DNA of 64,000 nt from Amphritea balenae (GTDB lineage: Bacteria > Pseudomonadota > Gammaproteobacteria > Pseudomonadales > Balneatricaceae): contig NZ_RQXV01000008.1 of the NCBI RefSeq assembly GCF_003858655.1, positions 186,001 through 250,000 of the forward strand, written 5' to 3'. The notes beneath the pieces are model-generated. The model worked only from the letters and a program-made list of their open reading frames with translations, had not been told where the DNA came from and ran no database searches. Positions 28,286 through 37,842 of this stretch are shown here, one piece after another. The position numbers were made by a program, and so were the translations under genes. Within the stretch, counting starts at the first letter, position 1. Every line of letters begins with the position of its first letter.

Positions 28286-29869
28286 ATGGCAGAGCAGAAA
28301 ATCACTCCGGTACGTCGCGCACTTATTAGTGTTTCCGACAAAACAGGTATCGTTGAATTTGCCCAGGCGCTGAGCCAGCGCGGTGTAGAAATTCTTTCTA
28401 CTGGCGGCACTTACAAGCTATTGAAAGATAACAACGTCGCAGCGATCGAAGTATCCGATTACACCGGATTTCCGGAGATGATGGACGGCCGGGTTAAGAC
28501 CCTGCACCCTAAAGTACATGGCGGCATTCTGGGTCGTCGCGGCACCGATGACGCAATTATGAACGAACACGGTATTACACCGATCGATATGGTCGTTGTA
28601 AACCTGTACCCGTTCGAGCAGACCATCGCGCGTCCAGACTGCGATCTGCCACTGGCGATCGAAAACATCGATATCGGTGGCCCGACCATGGTTCGTTCTG
28701 CGGCTAAAAACCATAAAGACGTTGCTATCGTCGTTGTTGCTGACAATTATGACCGGATCATCAAAGAACTGGATGAGAATAAAGGGCTGACTCACCCAAC
28801 CCGCTTTGATCTGGCGGTTCAGGCATTTGAACACACCGCTGCTTATGATGGCATGATCGCCAACTACCTGGGTGCTATCACCGACGGTAGTGTAGATGAG
28901 CCTGCTGACTTCCCACGCACCTTTAACACTCAGTTTGTTAAAGCGCAGGAGATGCGTTACGGCGAAAACCCGCATCAGAAAGCTGCTTTCTATGTTGAAG
29001 CTAACCCTGCTGAAGCCAGCGTATCTACCGCTCGTCAGTTACAAGGTAAGGCGCTTTCTTTCAACAACGTTGCTGATACCGATGCTGCGTTGGAGTGTGT
29101 TAAACCTTTCAAAGAGCCTGCCTGCGTTATTGTTAAACACGCAAATCCATGTGGTGTGGCTATTGGCGAAAACATTCTTGAAGCATACAACAAGTCTTTC
29201 CAGACCGATCCGACTTCAGCATTTGGCGGCATCATCGCTTTTAACCGCGAACTGGATGCTGCTACCGCTCAGGCGATCGTAGAACGTCAGTTTGTTGAAG
29301 TTATCATTGCGCCAAGCGTTACTCAGGAAGCCTCAGACATTGTTGCCGGCAAGCCTAATGTTCGTTTGCTGTCATGTGGCGAGTGGTCTGCTGATCGCAC
29401 CAGCCGTTTTGACTACAAGCGCGTAAACGGCGGTCTGCTGGTTCAGGACCAGGATCTGGGTATGGTTGATGCCAGCGAACTGAAGGTAGTTACAACCCTT
29501 CAGCCAACTGAACAGGAAATCCGTGATCTGTTGTTCTGCTGGGAAGTTGCCAAGTTTGTTAAATCTAATGCGATCGTTTACGCCAAAGATGGCCAGACTA
29601 TCGGCATAGGCGCCGGTCAGATGAGCCGTGTTTACAGCGCTAAGATTGCTGGCATTAAAGCCGCTGATGAAGGCCTGGAAGTTAAAGGTTCTGTTATGGC
29701 ATCTGATGCATTCTTCCCATTCCGTGACGGTATCGATTCCGCTGCCGCTGCCGGTATCAAGGCAGTAATTCAGCCAGGTGGCTCTATGCGCGACCAGGAA
29801 GTCATTGATGCTGCCAATGAGCATGGTATGGCGATGGTATTTACTGGCATGCGCCACTTCCGCCACTAA
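28286..29869 (+). CDS. purH: Bifunctional AICAR transformylase/IMP cyclohydrolase
   Basis: A 527-aa PurH, catalysing the last two steps of IMP synthesis: formyl transfer from 10-formyl-THF to AICAR and ring closure to IMP. The N-terminal MGS-like IMP cyclohydrolase domain (about 1-195) begins with [17 protein letters not shown]. The C-terminal transformylase domain has KHANPCGVA and [16 protein letters not shown] with the catalytic lysine and histidine. It lies 36 bp after fis and is followed by purD at 75 bp, the usual purH-purD operon. Confidence 0.97.
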   Translation: MAEQKITPVRRALISVSDKTGIVEFAQALSQRGVEILSTGGTYKLLKDNNVAAIEVSDYTGFPEMMDGRVKTLHPKVHGGILGRRGTDDAIMNEHGITPIDMVVVNLYPFEQTIARPDCDLPLAIENIDIGGPTMVRSAAKNHKDVAIVVVADNYDRIIKELDENKGLTHPTRFDLAVQAFEHTAAYDGMIANYLGAITDGSVDEPADFPRTFNTQFVKAQEMRYGENPHQKAAFYVEANPAEASVSTARQLQGKALSFNNVADTDAALECVKPFKEPACVIVKHANPCGVAIGENILEAYNKSFQTDPTSAFGGIIAFNRELDAATAQAIVERQFVEVIIAPSVTQEASDIVAGKPNVRLLSCGEWSADRTSRFDYKRVNGGLLVQDQDLGMVDASELKVVTTLQPTEQEIRDLLFCWEVAKFVKSNAIVYAKDGQTIGIGAGQMSRVYSAKIAGIKAADEGLEVKGSVMASDAFFPFRDGIDSAAAAGIKAVIQPGGSMRDQEVIDAANEHGMAMVFTGMRHFRH

Positions 29870-29944
29870 GCACAGTCAGACTCCTGAGAGCCAGTTTATC
29901 TGGCTCTTCTCTTTTCTGGACGTTTTCAGGATTAAGGTACAAAT

Positions 29945-31228
29945 ATGAACATATTAGTAATTGGTTCCGGTGGTCGTGAACACGCACTGGCTTGGCAGGC
30001 AGCACAGGACGCTAATGTAGCTAAAGTCTTTGTAGCTCCCGGTAATGCCGGTACTGCAATTGAGCCTAAGCTGGAAAACATCGCTCTTGATGTAATGGAT
30101 CAGGATGCACTGGTTGCCTTTGCCAAAGAAAACAATATTGTACTGACTATCGTTGGCCCTGAAGCGCCATTGGTAGAAGGTATTGTTGACCGTTTTGAAA
30201 GCGAAGGTCTGCGTTGTTTTGGCCCGTCAAAAGGCGCTGCACAACTGGAAGGCTCTAAAGCCTTCACTAAAGACTTTCTCGAACGCCAGGGGATTCCGAC
30301 CGGTTATTATCAGAACTTTACTGAGATCGAGCCTGCCCTGGCTTATGTTCAGGCACAAGGGGCTCCGATTGTAATTAAGGCTGATGGTCTGGCTGCAGGT
30401 AAAGGCGTTATCGTTGCGATGACTCTGCAAGAAGCTGAAGACGCAGTAAAAGATATGCTGGCAGGCAACGCTTTTGGCGAAGCCGGTCACCGCGTAGTTA
30501 TCGAAGAATTCCTGGAAGGCGAAGAAGCCAGCTTCATCGTTATGGTTGACGGTACCAATGTACTGCCAATGGCCACCAGCCAGGATCATAAACGGATGGG
30601 CAATGGTGATACTGGCCTGAACACTGGTGGCATGGGTGCGTACTCCCCTGCTCCCGTCGTCACTCCAGAAATCGATCAGCGCATTATGAATGAAGTTATC
30701 CTGCCAACCGTTAAAGGCATGGCTGACGAGGGTAACCGTTACGTAGGCTTCCTTTATGCTGGCCTGATGATCGACGCTGATGGAACGCCTAAAGTTATCG
30801 AGTATAACTGCCGATTTGGCGACCCTGAAACTCAGCCAATTATGCTACGTTTGAAATCAAGTATTGTAGAGCTTTGTAATGCGGCTCTGGACCAGAAACT
30901 TGACCAGACTAGCGCTGACTGGGATTCCCGTTGTGCGGTAGGTGTTGTTCTGGCAGCTGGCGGCTACCCAGGCGATTATGGTAAAGGCGATGTTATCAGC
31001 CTGCCTGCTGAAGTGGCTGAAGGTACTAAAGTGTTCCATGCTGGTACAGCACAGAAAGACGGCGAAATCGTTACCAACGGTGGACGCGTACTATGTGCCA
31101 CTGCCATGGGTAACAGTGTAACCGAAGCTCAGCAACGTGCTTACGAACTGGTTAAGCAGATCGATTGGAATGGTGTTTACTACCGGGATGATATTGCCTA
31201 CCGCGCTATCGCTCGCGAACAGCAGTAA
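29945..31228 (+). CDS. purD: Phosphoribosylamine-glycine ligase
   Basis: A 427-aa ATP-grasp ligase joining glycine to phosphoribosylamine in purine synthesis. It starts with MNILVIGSGGREHALAWQA and has the ATP-grasp segment IVIKADGLAAGKGVIV (about 139-154) and EFLEGEEASFIVMVDG; the metal-binding EYNCRFGDPETQ follows. It is second in the purHD unit and ends at a clear terminator. Confidence 0.97.
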   Translation: MNILVIGSGGREHALAWQAAQDANVAKVFVAPGNAGTAIEPKLENIALDVMDQDALVAFAKENNIVLTIVGPEAPLVEGIVDRFESEGLRCFGPSKGAAQLEGSKAFTKDFLERQGIPTGYYQNFTEIEPALAYVQAQGAPIVIKADGLAAGKGVIVAMTLQEAEDAVKDMLAGNAFGEAGHRVVIEEFLEGEEASFIVMVDGTNVLPMATSQDHKRMGNGDTGLNTGGMGAYSPAPVVTPEIDQRIMNEVILPTVKGMADEGNRYVGFLYAGLMIDADGTPKVIEYNCRFGDPETQPIMLRLKSSIVELCNAALDQKLDQTSADWDSRCAVGVVLAAGGYPGDYGKGDVISLPAEVAEGTKVFHAGTAQKDGEIVTNGGRVLCATAMGNSVTEAQQRAYELVKQIDWNGVYYRDDIAYRAIAREQQ

Positions 31229-31248
31229 TCCAGGTTTGCCGCTTTAAA

Positions 31249-31278
31249 TAAACAGCCACTTCATGTGGCTGTTTTTTT
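31249..31278 (+). terminator. Terminator after purD
   Basis: A stem AACAGCCAC / GTGGCTGTT with a TTCAT loop is followed by seven T residues. Confidence 0.87.
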
Positions 31279-31387
31279 ATCTGCCAAATATCTCTGATCA
31301 ATACTTACCCCAGCCGTATTTCCAGTTATAATCGCCAGTTACTGAAAGTTTTAGTGGTTGATATTGGTTCAAATGGAACAGATTCCT

Positions 31388-32881
31388 ATGATAAAAACAA
31401 AAGCACTCTTTAACCGTGCACTAGTACCAACGCTGGCGGTTAGTTTACTCTGTAGTGCTGTTACGCTGAACGCGGCAGACACTAGCGATAGTTTTTGTCA
31501 GAGTGCTGGCGCTGAAAATAATTTTGATTGTAGTCAGTCACAAAATTTTCAGGCTAATCAAAAAGATATCGACGCTAAACTAAATGAGTTAAACCGCTGG
31601 CTGCAGGATGAAGAACTGAGTCAGGCAGGCACCCAGGCCAACATCAGCCAGCCTCAGTCCGGTAAACTCAAAGAAAAAATAGCCTTTAATTCCCAGCTAC
31701 TTGCCAGCGAACTGAAGCAGGCTCGTAAATTACAAAGCCAGGGTAATACACAAGCCGCCTTTGATCAGGTTGATAACTACCTTATCAACAACCCAAAAGA
31801 TCCTAACGGCTGGTTGCTGTACGGCACATCCCTGATGAATCAGAATAAACTGGATGCAGCGGCGGATATATTCAATAAGCTAATTCAGCTCTATCCAGAT
31901 TCTCCCGAACCTTACAACAATCTGGCTGCCGTTTACGCGCGCCAGGGCAAAAATGATAAAGCGGTAGATACGCTACTTCAGGCGTTTGATACCCACCCAA
32001 GTTATGCACAGGTTCAGGCCAATTTAAAAGCAGTCTATGCAACCCTGGCAACTCAGGCATACAACCGTGCCCTGGACCTGGATAAATCTAGCGATCCTGC
32101 CAGAGCTAATCTGGCTATCCTGGATCAGGTATATCAGGCTCCAGGCGCTGCTCCTCAGACTCTACAGATATCTGAGACAGCAACACCCAAGCAACAGCCC
32201 CTCGTAAAGCCAGCGACCGAAATTACCGAGCCGGTTATCGAGGAGCGCGATATTTCCGAGGGTATTGTGCCCGTTATTGACGATAAGCCTGTAAACGAAA
32301 CAAGCGTTGCAATTACTCAGAAGAATGATGATAAATCTGACTCTTCAACCGTAGCGGTTGTTGCAACAACAGAGCCTGCAACCACTCAGACCAGTATTTC
32401 TGAACCTGGCACCCCAGAAGAAACGACTACTTTAGAAGGTAGTAGTTCAGAACTAACCGCTTCTAAAGAGGACAGTTCTGAAGCAGCAGCACCGGTCACC
32501 GGGACTGCAATCGTTCAAAGTACATCAGAGCTGACCGACCAGATAAATGCCGATATTGAAGTACTGATCAACGGCTGGGCCAACGCCTGGTCCTCTCAGA
32601 GTGTTCAGGACTATCTAGGATTCTACACATCCCAGTACTCACCCTCGAGTGAAGTCACTCATGAAGAATGGGTGTGGGGCCGGAATAAACGCCTGTCAAA
32701 ACCGACATTCATTAAGGTCGACATCTCAGACATTTCGTTAGCCAAGATGGAGAACGACAAAATCCGCTCAGTCTTTAAGCAAACGTATCAGTCCAACACC
32801 TATAAAGACTCTGTATATAAGACCCTGATCTTTACCAAAGAAAATGGTAGCTGGAAAATCATGACCGAAACTACCTTATAA
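31388..32881 (+). CDS. Secreted TPR protein with a C-terminal NTF2-like domain
   Basis: A roughly 497-aa exported protein. A signal peptide (about 1-29, cleavage near LNA-AD) is followed by a helical region, tetratricopeptide repeats (about 100-215), a long Thr/Glu/Pro-rich linker (about 245-385), and a C-terminal domain of about 100 residues. This last domain matches the C-terminus of the L,D-transpeptidase encoded convergently at 32953-34179 in pattern: W near its start, then VDIxDIS, FKQxYxSxxYxxS and GxWKI. It is of the NTF2/SnoaL-like fold type. The frame opens at a TTG (31358), but the ATG at 31388, with GGAA 9 nt before it, gives the better signal peptide. A role in cell-wall or envelope assembly is inferred from the shared domain only. 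Confidence 0.8.
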   Translation: MIKTKALFNRALVPTLAVSLLCSAVTLNAADTSDSFCQSAGAENNFDCSQSQNFQANQKDIDAKLNELNRWLQDEELSQAGTQANISQPQSGKLKEKIAFNSQLLASELKQARKLQSQGNTQAAFDQVDNYLINNPKDPNGWLLYGTSLMNQNKLDAAADIFNKLIQLYPDSPEPYNNLAAVYARQGKNDKAVDTLLQAFDTHPSYAQVQANLKAVYATLATQAYNRALDLDKSSDPARANLAILDQVYQAPGAAPQTLQISETATPKQQPLVKPATEITEPVIEERDISEGIVPVIDDKPVNETSVAITQKNDDKSDSSTVAVVATTEPATTQTSISEPGTPEETTTLEGSSSELTASKEDSSEAAAPVTGTAIVQSTSELTDQINADIEVLINGWANAWSSQSVQDYLGFYTSQYSPSSEVTHEEWVWGRNKRLSKPTFIKVDISDISLAKMENDKIRSVFKQTYQSNTYKDSVYKTLIFTKENGSWKIMTETTL

Positions 32882-32899
32882 GGGTTTTAGTCTGCTATA

Positions 32900-32928
32900 A
32901 AAAAAACCGCCAAATGGCGGTTTTTTTG
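32900..32928. terminator. Bidirectional terminator
   Basis: A stem AAACCGCC / GGCGGTTT with an AAAT loop lies between two convergent genes, with T runs on both strands. Confidence 0.88.
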
Positions 32929-32952
32929 TTTATCTCGGGGCTGTTAAAAAGC

Positions 32953-34179
32953 TCAGGGCTGTCCTCGCTGGGGCAGGCCTTCATAGGCGATACGCCACTT
33001 GCCCTCTTCATTAACCCAGTACTGACGTTTAACACTACTGCTACTGTAATTATCACTTTTATAGTTCTGCTTAAACGTAGCAATAAACATATCCTGCTTA
33101 TCCGGATGCTGATAGATACTCAGATCTTCAATATCAACATCGATAAACGCCTTACTGCCGTTCACCCGACGTTTGTGACTGGCAAAGCGACTAAACTTCA
33201 TTTCGCCATTATCAAACTGCTGTGAATAATGGCTAAGATAACTGTCAGCATCACGACTTTCCCAGTCCGTCCGCCATGCTTCAACAACCTGAGTAAAGCT
33301 CTGACGCTTAGCCTGCCACTCTGCCCGGTCTAGCCACTCAAACTGAGTGCCAATCAAAACCGGCGTTGAATTAAAATCAACAATTCCATCCAGCTCAGTA
33401 AAGTGATTATTGCTCAGGGATAAACAGCCTTCACTGGCTTGAGGCGCTCGACTAAAGGTATCTTTAGGTGAACCATGCACCCAGATACCACTACCGGTAT
33501 TACCCAGACGTTGATCCCATGCATTTGGATAATTCAGCGGCAGAGCACCGGTTCCATAGCGGGCCGGCAGCTGCTCATCGGTTAAGCGTCCGGTGGTAAA
33601 GTACACGCCTAACGGCGTTTTCAGATCGCCCCGCTTGCGTTTATCAACCCCGCCACGACCATAAGAAACATAATAATCCCTGATCAGCTCAGGCGTACCA
33701 TCGCGATTTTCAAACAGATAAAGCCGGGATAATTTCGTATCAATAACAATGACATGTTCTTGTTCTGCAGACATCTGCAACAAGCTACCAGGAATAGTGC
33801 CTGCGACAGGACGGTATTGCTCAATACTCACCCGCGCACGGGCTTCAGAGATTAACCCTTGCAGGGTTTTCTGGTCACCTTTACCGTTATTACCCATGGC
33901 ACTCAGCGTTCCGCTTTGAGCCGCAAGCAGGTCAGCATAAATCAATTGCGCTAATTTAAAGTCAGGCTGCTCCTGTACCAGGGTGCGCAGTTTGGCAACG
34001 GCACCACCTACCTGATTCTGCTGAAGATCACCCAGACCTGCCAACAACAAGGTTTCCTGATCAAGACTTAACGCCGTATCTTCAGCCAGAGTATTAAAAG
34101 ACAGCAGCGAACACACCGCAGAGAACAACATAAGTCTCTTCAGTGGCCGCGCTTTATTTTTAACGGTAGCGATTTTCAT
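32953..34179 (-). CDS. L,D-transpeptidase (YkuD) family protein
   Basis: A 408-aa exported protein. A signal peptide (about 1-32) is followed by a helical repeat region, and then the YkuD catalytic domain (about 142-285). The active site has the usual His (HGSP, His235) and Cys (SEGC, Cys252). The C-terminal NTF2-like domain is shared with the convergent TPR protein. YkuD proteins make 3-3 or Lpp crosslinks in peptidoglycan, or hydrolyse and exchange stem peptides; this one resembles the larger CtpA-like/ErfK-related proteins without LysM. The peptide role is family knowledge; the target is unknown. Confidence 0.92.
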   Translation of the reverse strand: MKIATVKNKARPLKRLMLFSAVCSLLSFNTLAEDTALSLDQETLLLAGLGDLQQNQVGGAVAKLRTLVQEQPDFKLAQLIYADLLAAQSGTLSAMGNNGKGDQKTLQGLISEARARVSIEQYRPVAGTIPGSLLQMSAEQEHVIVIDTKLSRLYLFENRDGTPELIRDYYVSYGRGGVDKRKRGDLKTPLGVYFTTGRLTDEQLPARYGTGALPLNYPNAWDQRLGNTGSGIWVHGSPKDTFSRAPQASEGCLSLSNNHFTELDGIVDFNSTPVLIGTQFEWLDRAEWQAKRQSFTQVVEAWRTDWESRDADSYLSHYSQQFDNGEMKFSRFASHKRRVNGSKAFIDVDIEDLSIYQHPDKQDMFIATFKQNYKSDNYSSSSVKRQYWVNEEGKWRIAYEGLPQRGQP

Positions 34180-34719
34180 AATTAAGATCAGTGACCATTA
34201 ACTGCAACAGTTTCAATTTGTTAGCCAGATTATACCTGTTACGCGCTGTTTTTCAGCACTCAGGACAGAACCCGCAAACAATTCTAACCAGTTAACGGCT
34301 AAAGCACAGCATACTTAACACCATTTCGGTATAAAAAAACCTCTTTAGCTTATATTTCTACGATTTTAATAACATTTACTCACTTAATACGGGCGAAGTA
34401 GCAACTTTCAGTTCAAAATCAAGGCATAAATAAATTTGATATTTTTTTCACTTCTCTCTCCTCCTCTAACCGCTATCTTACTCAATTCGCTTCAGCCCTT
34501 ATCCAATCGCTAGTTAATGCGCTGCAACAAAATGAATAATCGTTCGATACGGGTCAATAAAAAAAATTTCCGACGCCCTTTCAAACCTGAACTTTCCATC
34601 AGACTGTGCTATCCAAAAGACAAACTGATCGAAAAGATCGGTCGATCCAAAAGATCGGCAATTGATAAAACAGGCATACAGATTATTCATAGGTTGAAAC
34701 GCGTACGGAGGATCCCGTC
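34180..34719. other. 540-bp divergent intergenic region
   Basis: This lies between the L,D-transpeptidase gene and the leucine dehydrogenase operon. It holds the tandem 17-bp repeat (34627-34660) and, just after it, a possible -35 box TTGATA (34662-34667) without a good -10. An 80-90 codon frame at 34517-34798 overlaps the leucine dehydrogenase start and looks spurious. Confidence 0.6.
34627..34660. repeat. Tandem 17-bp GATC-containing repeat
   Basis: GATCGAAAAGATCGGTC (34627-34643) is followed at once by GATCCAAAAGATCGGCA (34644-34660), 14 of 17 bases identical. Each copy holds two GATC sites 10 bp apart. It sits 60 bp upstream of the leucine dehydrogenase start and immediately before a possible -35 box, so it may be a regulator's operator. 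Confidence 0.75.
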
Positions 34720-35766
34720 ATGTTTAAACAGATGGAAAGTGCCGGATTACAGGATCTGCATTTCTGGCAGGACCCTGCTACCGGGCTACAGGCGATAATT
34801 GCCATCCATGATACTTTTCGCGGCCCCGCTATCGGTGGTTGCCGCTTTATCTCCTATTCAGACACTGCTGCTGCAGTCACCGATGCGATCCGACTGGCAA
34901 AAGGCATGAGCTATAAAGCAGCACTGGCCGGACTCCCTCATGGTGGGGGCAAAGCGGTTCTGATCAAACCGGAAAGACTCTATAACCGCGATATTCTGAT
35001 GCAGGACTTTGGCCGCTTTGTCGACAGCCTTGGAGGCCGATATATTACTGCTATGGATAGCGGCACTCAGATCAGCGATATGGATAACATCGCCCTAAGT
35101 ACCCACTATGTCACTTGCACCACGGATATGGGTGACCCTTCGGTATCAACAGCACAAGGCGTGTTTGCCGGTATTCGTGCCAGCGTCATGTTTAAGCTGG
35201 GCATCGCAGACCTACAAGGCATCCATGTTGCTATTCAGGGGCTGGGGCATGTTGGCTATGCAGTGGCAGAGTTACTCAATAATGCCGGCGCCCGTCTCTC
35301 AGTATCGGATATAGATCCGGCAAAAGTCACTATGGCAGAACAAGAGCTGGGGGCTACCGGAATCAGCCCTGAACAGATCTACGATGTTGATGCAGATGTT
35401 TTCTGTCCATGTGGCCTGGGGGCAATTCTTACGCCCAATACCATCGATCGCTTAAATGTCAGCATCATTGCCGGTTCAGCCAATAATCAACTCACCGATG
35501 ACCAGTCAGGCGACTTATTACATCAGCGAGGCATTTTATACGCCCCCGACTACCTGATTAACTCCGGGGGACTTATCTTCGTAGCCTTGCAACATGCGCG
35601 ACATCATCAGCAGGTCATCCATCAGAAAGTACTTGGCATCCACGATGCCCTGTTGGAGTTATACAAACATGCCCAGTCCGAAAACAGACCGACCAATCTG
35701 ATAGCCGATCAGCGCGCCGAAGCGATCATTCATCGCGCCAGCCTTAAACCCCATCAGGTCGCATGA
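34720..35766 (+). CDS. Leucine dehydrogenase
   Basis: A 348-aa Glu/Leu/Phe/Val dehydrogenase family member, oxidatively deaminating leucine, isoleucine and valine to the 2-keto acids with NAD+. The catalytic lysine is in GLPHGGGKAV (Lys78), with a second in SYKAALAG (Lys66); the Rossmann domain holds GLGHVG. GGAGG 7-8 nt before the ATG marks the start. It heads a four-gene operon, overlapping the E1alpha frame; its product feeds the branched-chain ketoacid dehydrogenase encoded behind it. Confidence 0.9.
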   Translation: MFKQMESAGLQDLHFWQDPATGLQAIIAIHDTFRGPAIGGCRFISYSDTAAAVTDAIRLAKGMSYKAALAGLPHGGGKAVLIKPERLYNRDILMQDFGRFVDSLGGRYITAMDSGTQISDMDNIALSTHYVTCTTDMGDPSVSTAQGVFAGIRASVMFKLGIADLQGIHVAIQGLGHVGYAVAELLNNAGARLSVSDIDPAKVTMAEQELGATGISPEQIYDVDADVFCPCGLGAILTPNTIDRLNVSIIAGSANNQLTDDQSGDLLHQRGILYAPDYLINSGGLIFVALQHARHHQQVIHQKVLGIHDALLELYKHAQSENRPTNLIADQRAEAIIHRASLKPHQVA

Positions 35767-35777
35767 AGGAGACCGCT

Positions 35778-36866
35778 ATGGATACTGTTTATACTGCCGA
35801 AATCCACTACAGCAGCTACCTCTCTGAATCAGGCACAGCCCTACAAAAAATGCCTCAGTGGGCAGAGAAGCCAGAGCAGCTGGTCCACTATTATCGCAAC
35901 ATGGTATTGGCACGTCAGTTGGACAATAAAATTATCGCCCTGCAGCGCACCGGCCAAATCGGCACCTATGCATCACTACTAGGTTCAGAAGCGATAGATA
36001 CGGTACTGGGCGAATTGATGCTGAAAGAGGATGTTCTGGTTCCCTACTATCGTAATCATGCCTTGCAGATGCTCCGGGGTTTACCTATGGGCGAGATGCT
36101 TAGCTACTGGGGCGGTGACGAACGGGGTAACTCATCACCAGCCATGGCAGAAGACTTTCCCAATGCTGTTCCCATTGCAACCCAGGCACTACATGCAACG
36201 GGTGTTGCAACGGCTTTTAAGATACGCAGTGAGAAGCGGGTGGCGGTGACGGTCTGCGGCGATGGAGCTACCTCCAAAGGCGACTTTATGGAAGCCCTTA
36301 ATGTCGCCGGTGCCTGGCAGTTACCGGTCATCTTTATCGTGAATAACAACCAATGGGCAATCTCTGTCCCCCGCTCTATTCAGTGTGGCGCTGCCACACT
36401 CGCACAAAAAGCCATTGGTGCGGGTATTCGGGGTGAACAAGTTGATGGCAATGATGTTATCGCAATGCATGAGTCCGTTAATGAAGCCTTAAAACATGCC
36501 CGCGAAGGAAAAGGGGCCACCCTGATCGAAGCGATCAGCTATCGATTATCAGACCATACCACGGCCGATGACGCGACCCGCTACCGTAGCAATGATGAAC
36601 TTAAGGCGGCCTGGGACCGGGAACCTGTTAAACGTTTACAAACCTACCTGCACAGCCAGGGATGGTGGGATGAAGTACAAGAAACTGCCTGGCAGAATGA
36701 AGTCAGCCAGATTATTCAAAAAGGGGTTGATCACTACCTGGCGATGCCACCTCAGCCCATTGAAAACCTGTTCGACTATCTCTATGCCGAGCTTCCTGAA
36801 GCATTGCAAGAACAGCGGGATAAACTGATCCGTAATGCCCAACCGGGAGGTAGCCATCATGAGTAA
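35778..36866 (+). CDS. Branched-chain 2-oxoacid dehydrogenase E1 alpha subunit
   Basis: A 362-aa thiamine-diphosphate-binding E1alpha. The TPP motif begins GDGATSKGDF (161-170) and ends at the NN pair (189-190). The YYRNHA and SYRLSDHTTADDATRYR segments fit the branched-chain/thermostable PDH type. The ATG at 35778 has AAGGAG 7 nt before it and is preferred to the one at 35763. It lies 11 bp after leucine dehydrogenase and overlaps E1beta by 8 bases. Specificity for branched-chain keto acids is inferred from leucine dehydrogenase next to it; pyruvate is the alternative. Confidence 0.88.
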   Translation: MDTVYTAEIHYSSYLSESGTALQKMPQWAEKPEQLVHYYRNMVLARQLDNKIIALQRTGQIGTYASLLGSEAIDTVLGELMLKEDVLVPYYRNHALQMLRGLPMGEMLSYWGGDERGNSSPAMAEDFPNAVPIATQALHATGVATAFKIRSEKRVAVTVCGDGATSKGDFMEALNVAGAWQLPVIFIVNNNQWAISVPRSIQCGAATLAQKAIGAGIRGEQVDGNDVIAMHESVNEALKHAREGKGATLIEAISYRLSDHTTADDATRYRSNDELKAAWDREPVKRLQTYLHSQGWWDEVQETAWQNEVSQIIQKGVDHYLAMPPQPIENLFDYLYAELPEALQEQRDKLIRNAQPGGSHHE

Positions 36867-37842
36867 TTCAATCACTATGATCGAAGCGGTTAACCTGGCC
36901 CTGCAACATGAGATGCAACATGATGACTCTGTCGTCATATTAGGTGAAGACGTTGGCACCAACGGTGGTGTATTTCGGGCTACTGTAGGTCTGAGAGAAC
37001 AATTCGGTATCAAAAGAGTACTGGATACCCCTCTGGCAGAAACGATGATCGCAGGCCTGTCAGTGGGTATGGCATCGCAAGGACTGAAACCTGTAGCCGA
37101 AATCCAGTTCATGGGATTCATCTTTCCCACCATGGAACATATGATCGGCCATGCCGCCCGCCTACGCCATCGTACCCGTGGCCGCCTGACCTGCCCCATG
37201 GTACTCAGAGTACCTTTCGGCGGTGGTATCCACGCACCAGAACACCACTCAGAAAGTACCGAAGCACTGTTTGCTCATATCCCTGGATTGAGAGTGGTTA
37301 TCCCTTCCTCTCCGGCCCGCGCGTATGGCTTATTACTGGCAGCTATCCGTAATCCCGACCCAGTGCTGTTTATGGAGCCTAAGCGGATCTACCGACTAAA
37401 TGCCCAACCGGTCGAGGACAATGGTAAAGCACTGCCACTGGATCGCTGTTATACCTTGCGTGAAGGCTCAGATATCACGTTGGTAAGCTGGGGGGCAATG
37501 ATTAAGGAGACTCTGGAAGCAGCGGACCAGCTCAAAAAACGGGATATCAGTTGTGAAGTGATCGATGTTGTCACCCTTAATCCAATTGATCATCAGACCA
37601 TTCTAGCTTCTGTCGCTAAGACTGGCCGCTGCGTCATCATTCATGAGGCACCTAAAAGCTGTGCCGTAGGCGCAGAGATCTCTGCCACGATTGCAGAGCA
37701 GGGTCTTCTTAGTTTACAGGCGCCGGTCAGCAGAGTAACCGGCTACGACACAGTTATGCCTTACTACAGGATGGAAAACCACTACATGCCGAATAGTGCT
37801 GACATTATTGAAACCGTCACTAGCACTCTGGAGTTCTCATGA
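36859..37842 (+). CDS. Branched-chain 2-oxoacid dehydrogenase E1 beta subunit
   Basis: A 327-aa transketolase-like subunit that forms the a2b2 E1 with the preceding gene. Characteristic blocks are VVILGEDVG, LDTPLAETMIAGLSVG, FGGGIHAPEHHSES and IPSSPARAYGLLLAAI. The start at 36859 has GGGAGG 9 nt upstream and overlaps the E1alpha stop (ATGAGTAA); a frame from 36835 lacks such a site. The last base of the stop is shared with the start of E2 (ATGA). Confidence 0.92.
   Translation: MSNSITMIEAVNLALQHEMQHDDSVVILGEDVGTNGGVFRATVGLREQFGIKRVLDTPLAETMIAGLSVGMASQGLKPVAEIQFMGFIFPTMEHMIGHAARLRHRTRGRLTCPMVLRVPFGGGIHAPEHHSESTEALFAHIPGLRVVIPSSPARAYGLLLAAIRNPDPVLFMEPKRIYRLNAQPVEDNGKALPLDRCYTLREGSDITLVSWGAMIKETLEAADQLKKRDISCEVIDVVTLNPIDHQTILASVAKTGRCVIIHEAPKSCAVGAEISATIAEQGLLSLQAPVSRVTGYDTVMPYYRMENHYMPNSADIIETVTSTLEFS

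Noticed and set aside
28418-28975. A 185-codon minus-strand frame opposite purH
   Set aside because: It is a shadow of purH with no recognisable domain or ribosome site.
34517-34798. A 93-codon frame before the leucine dehydrogenase gene
   Set aside because: It overlaps the true gene by 79 bases in another frame, has a very basic random composition, and lacks a ribosome site.
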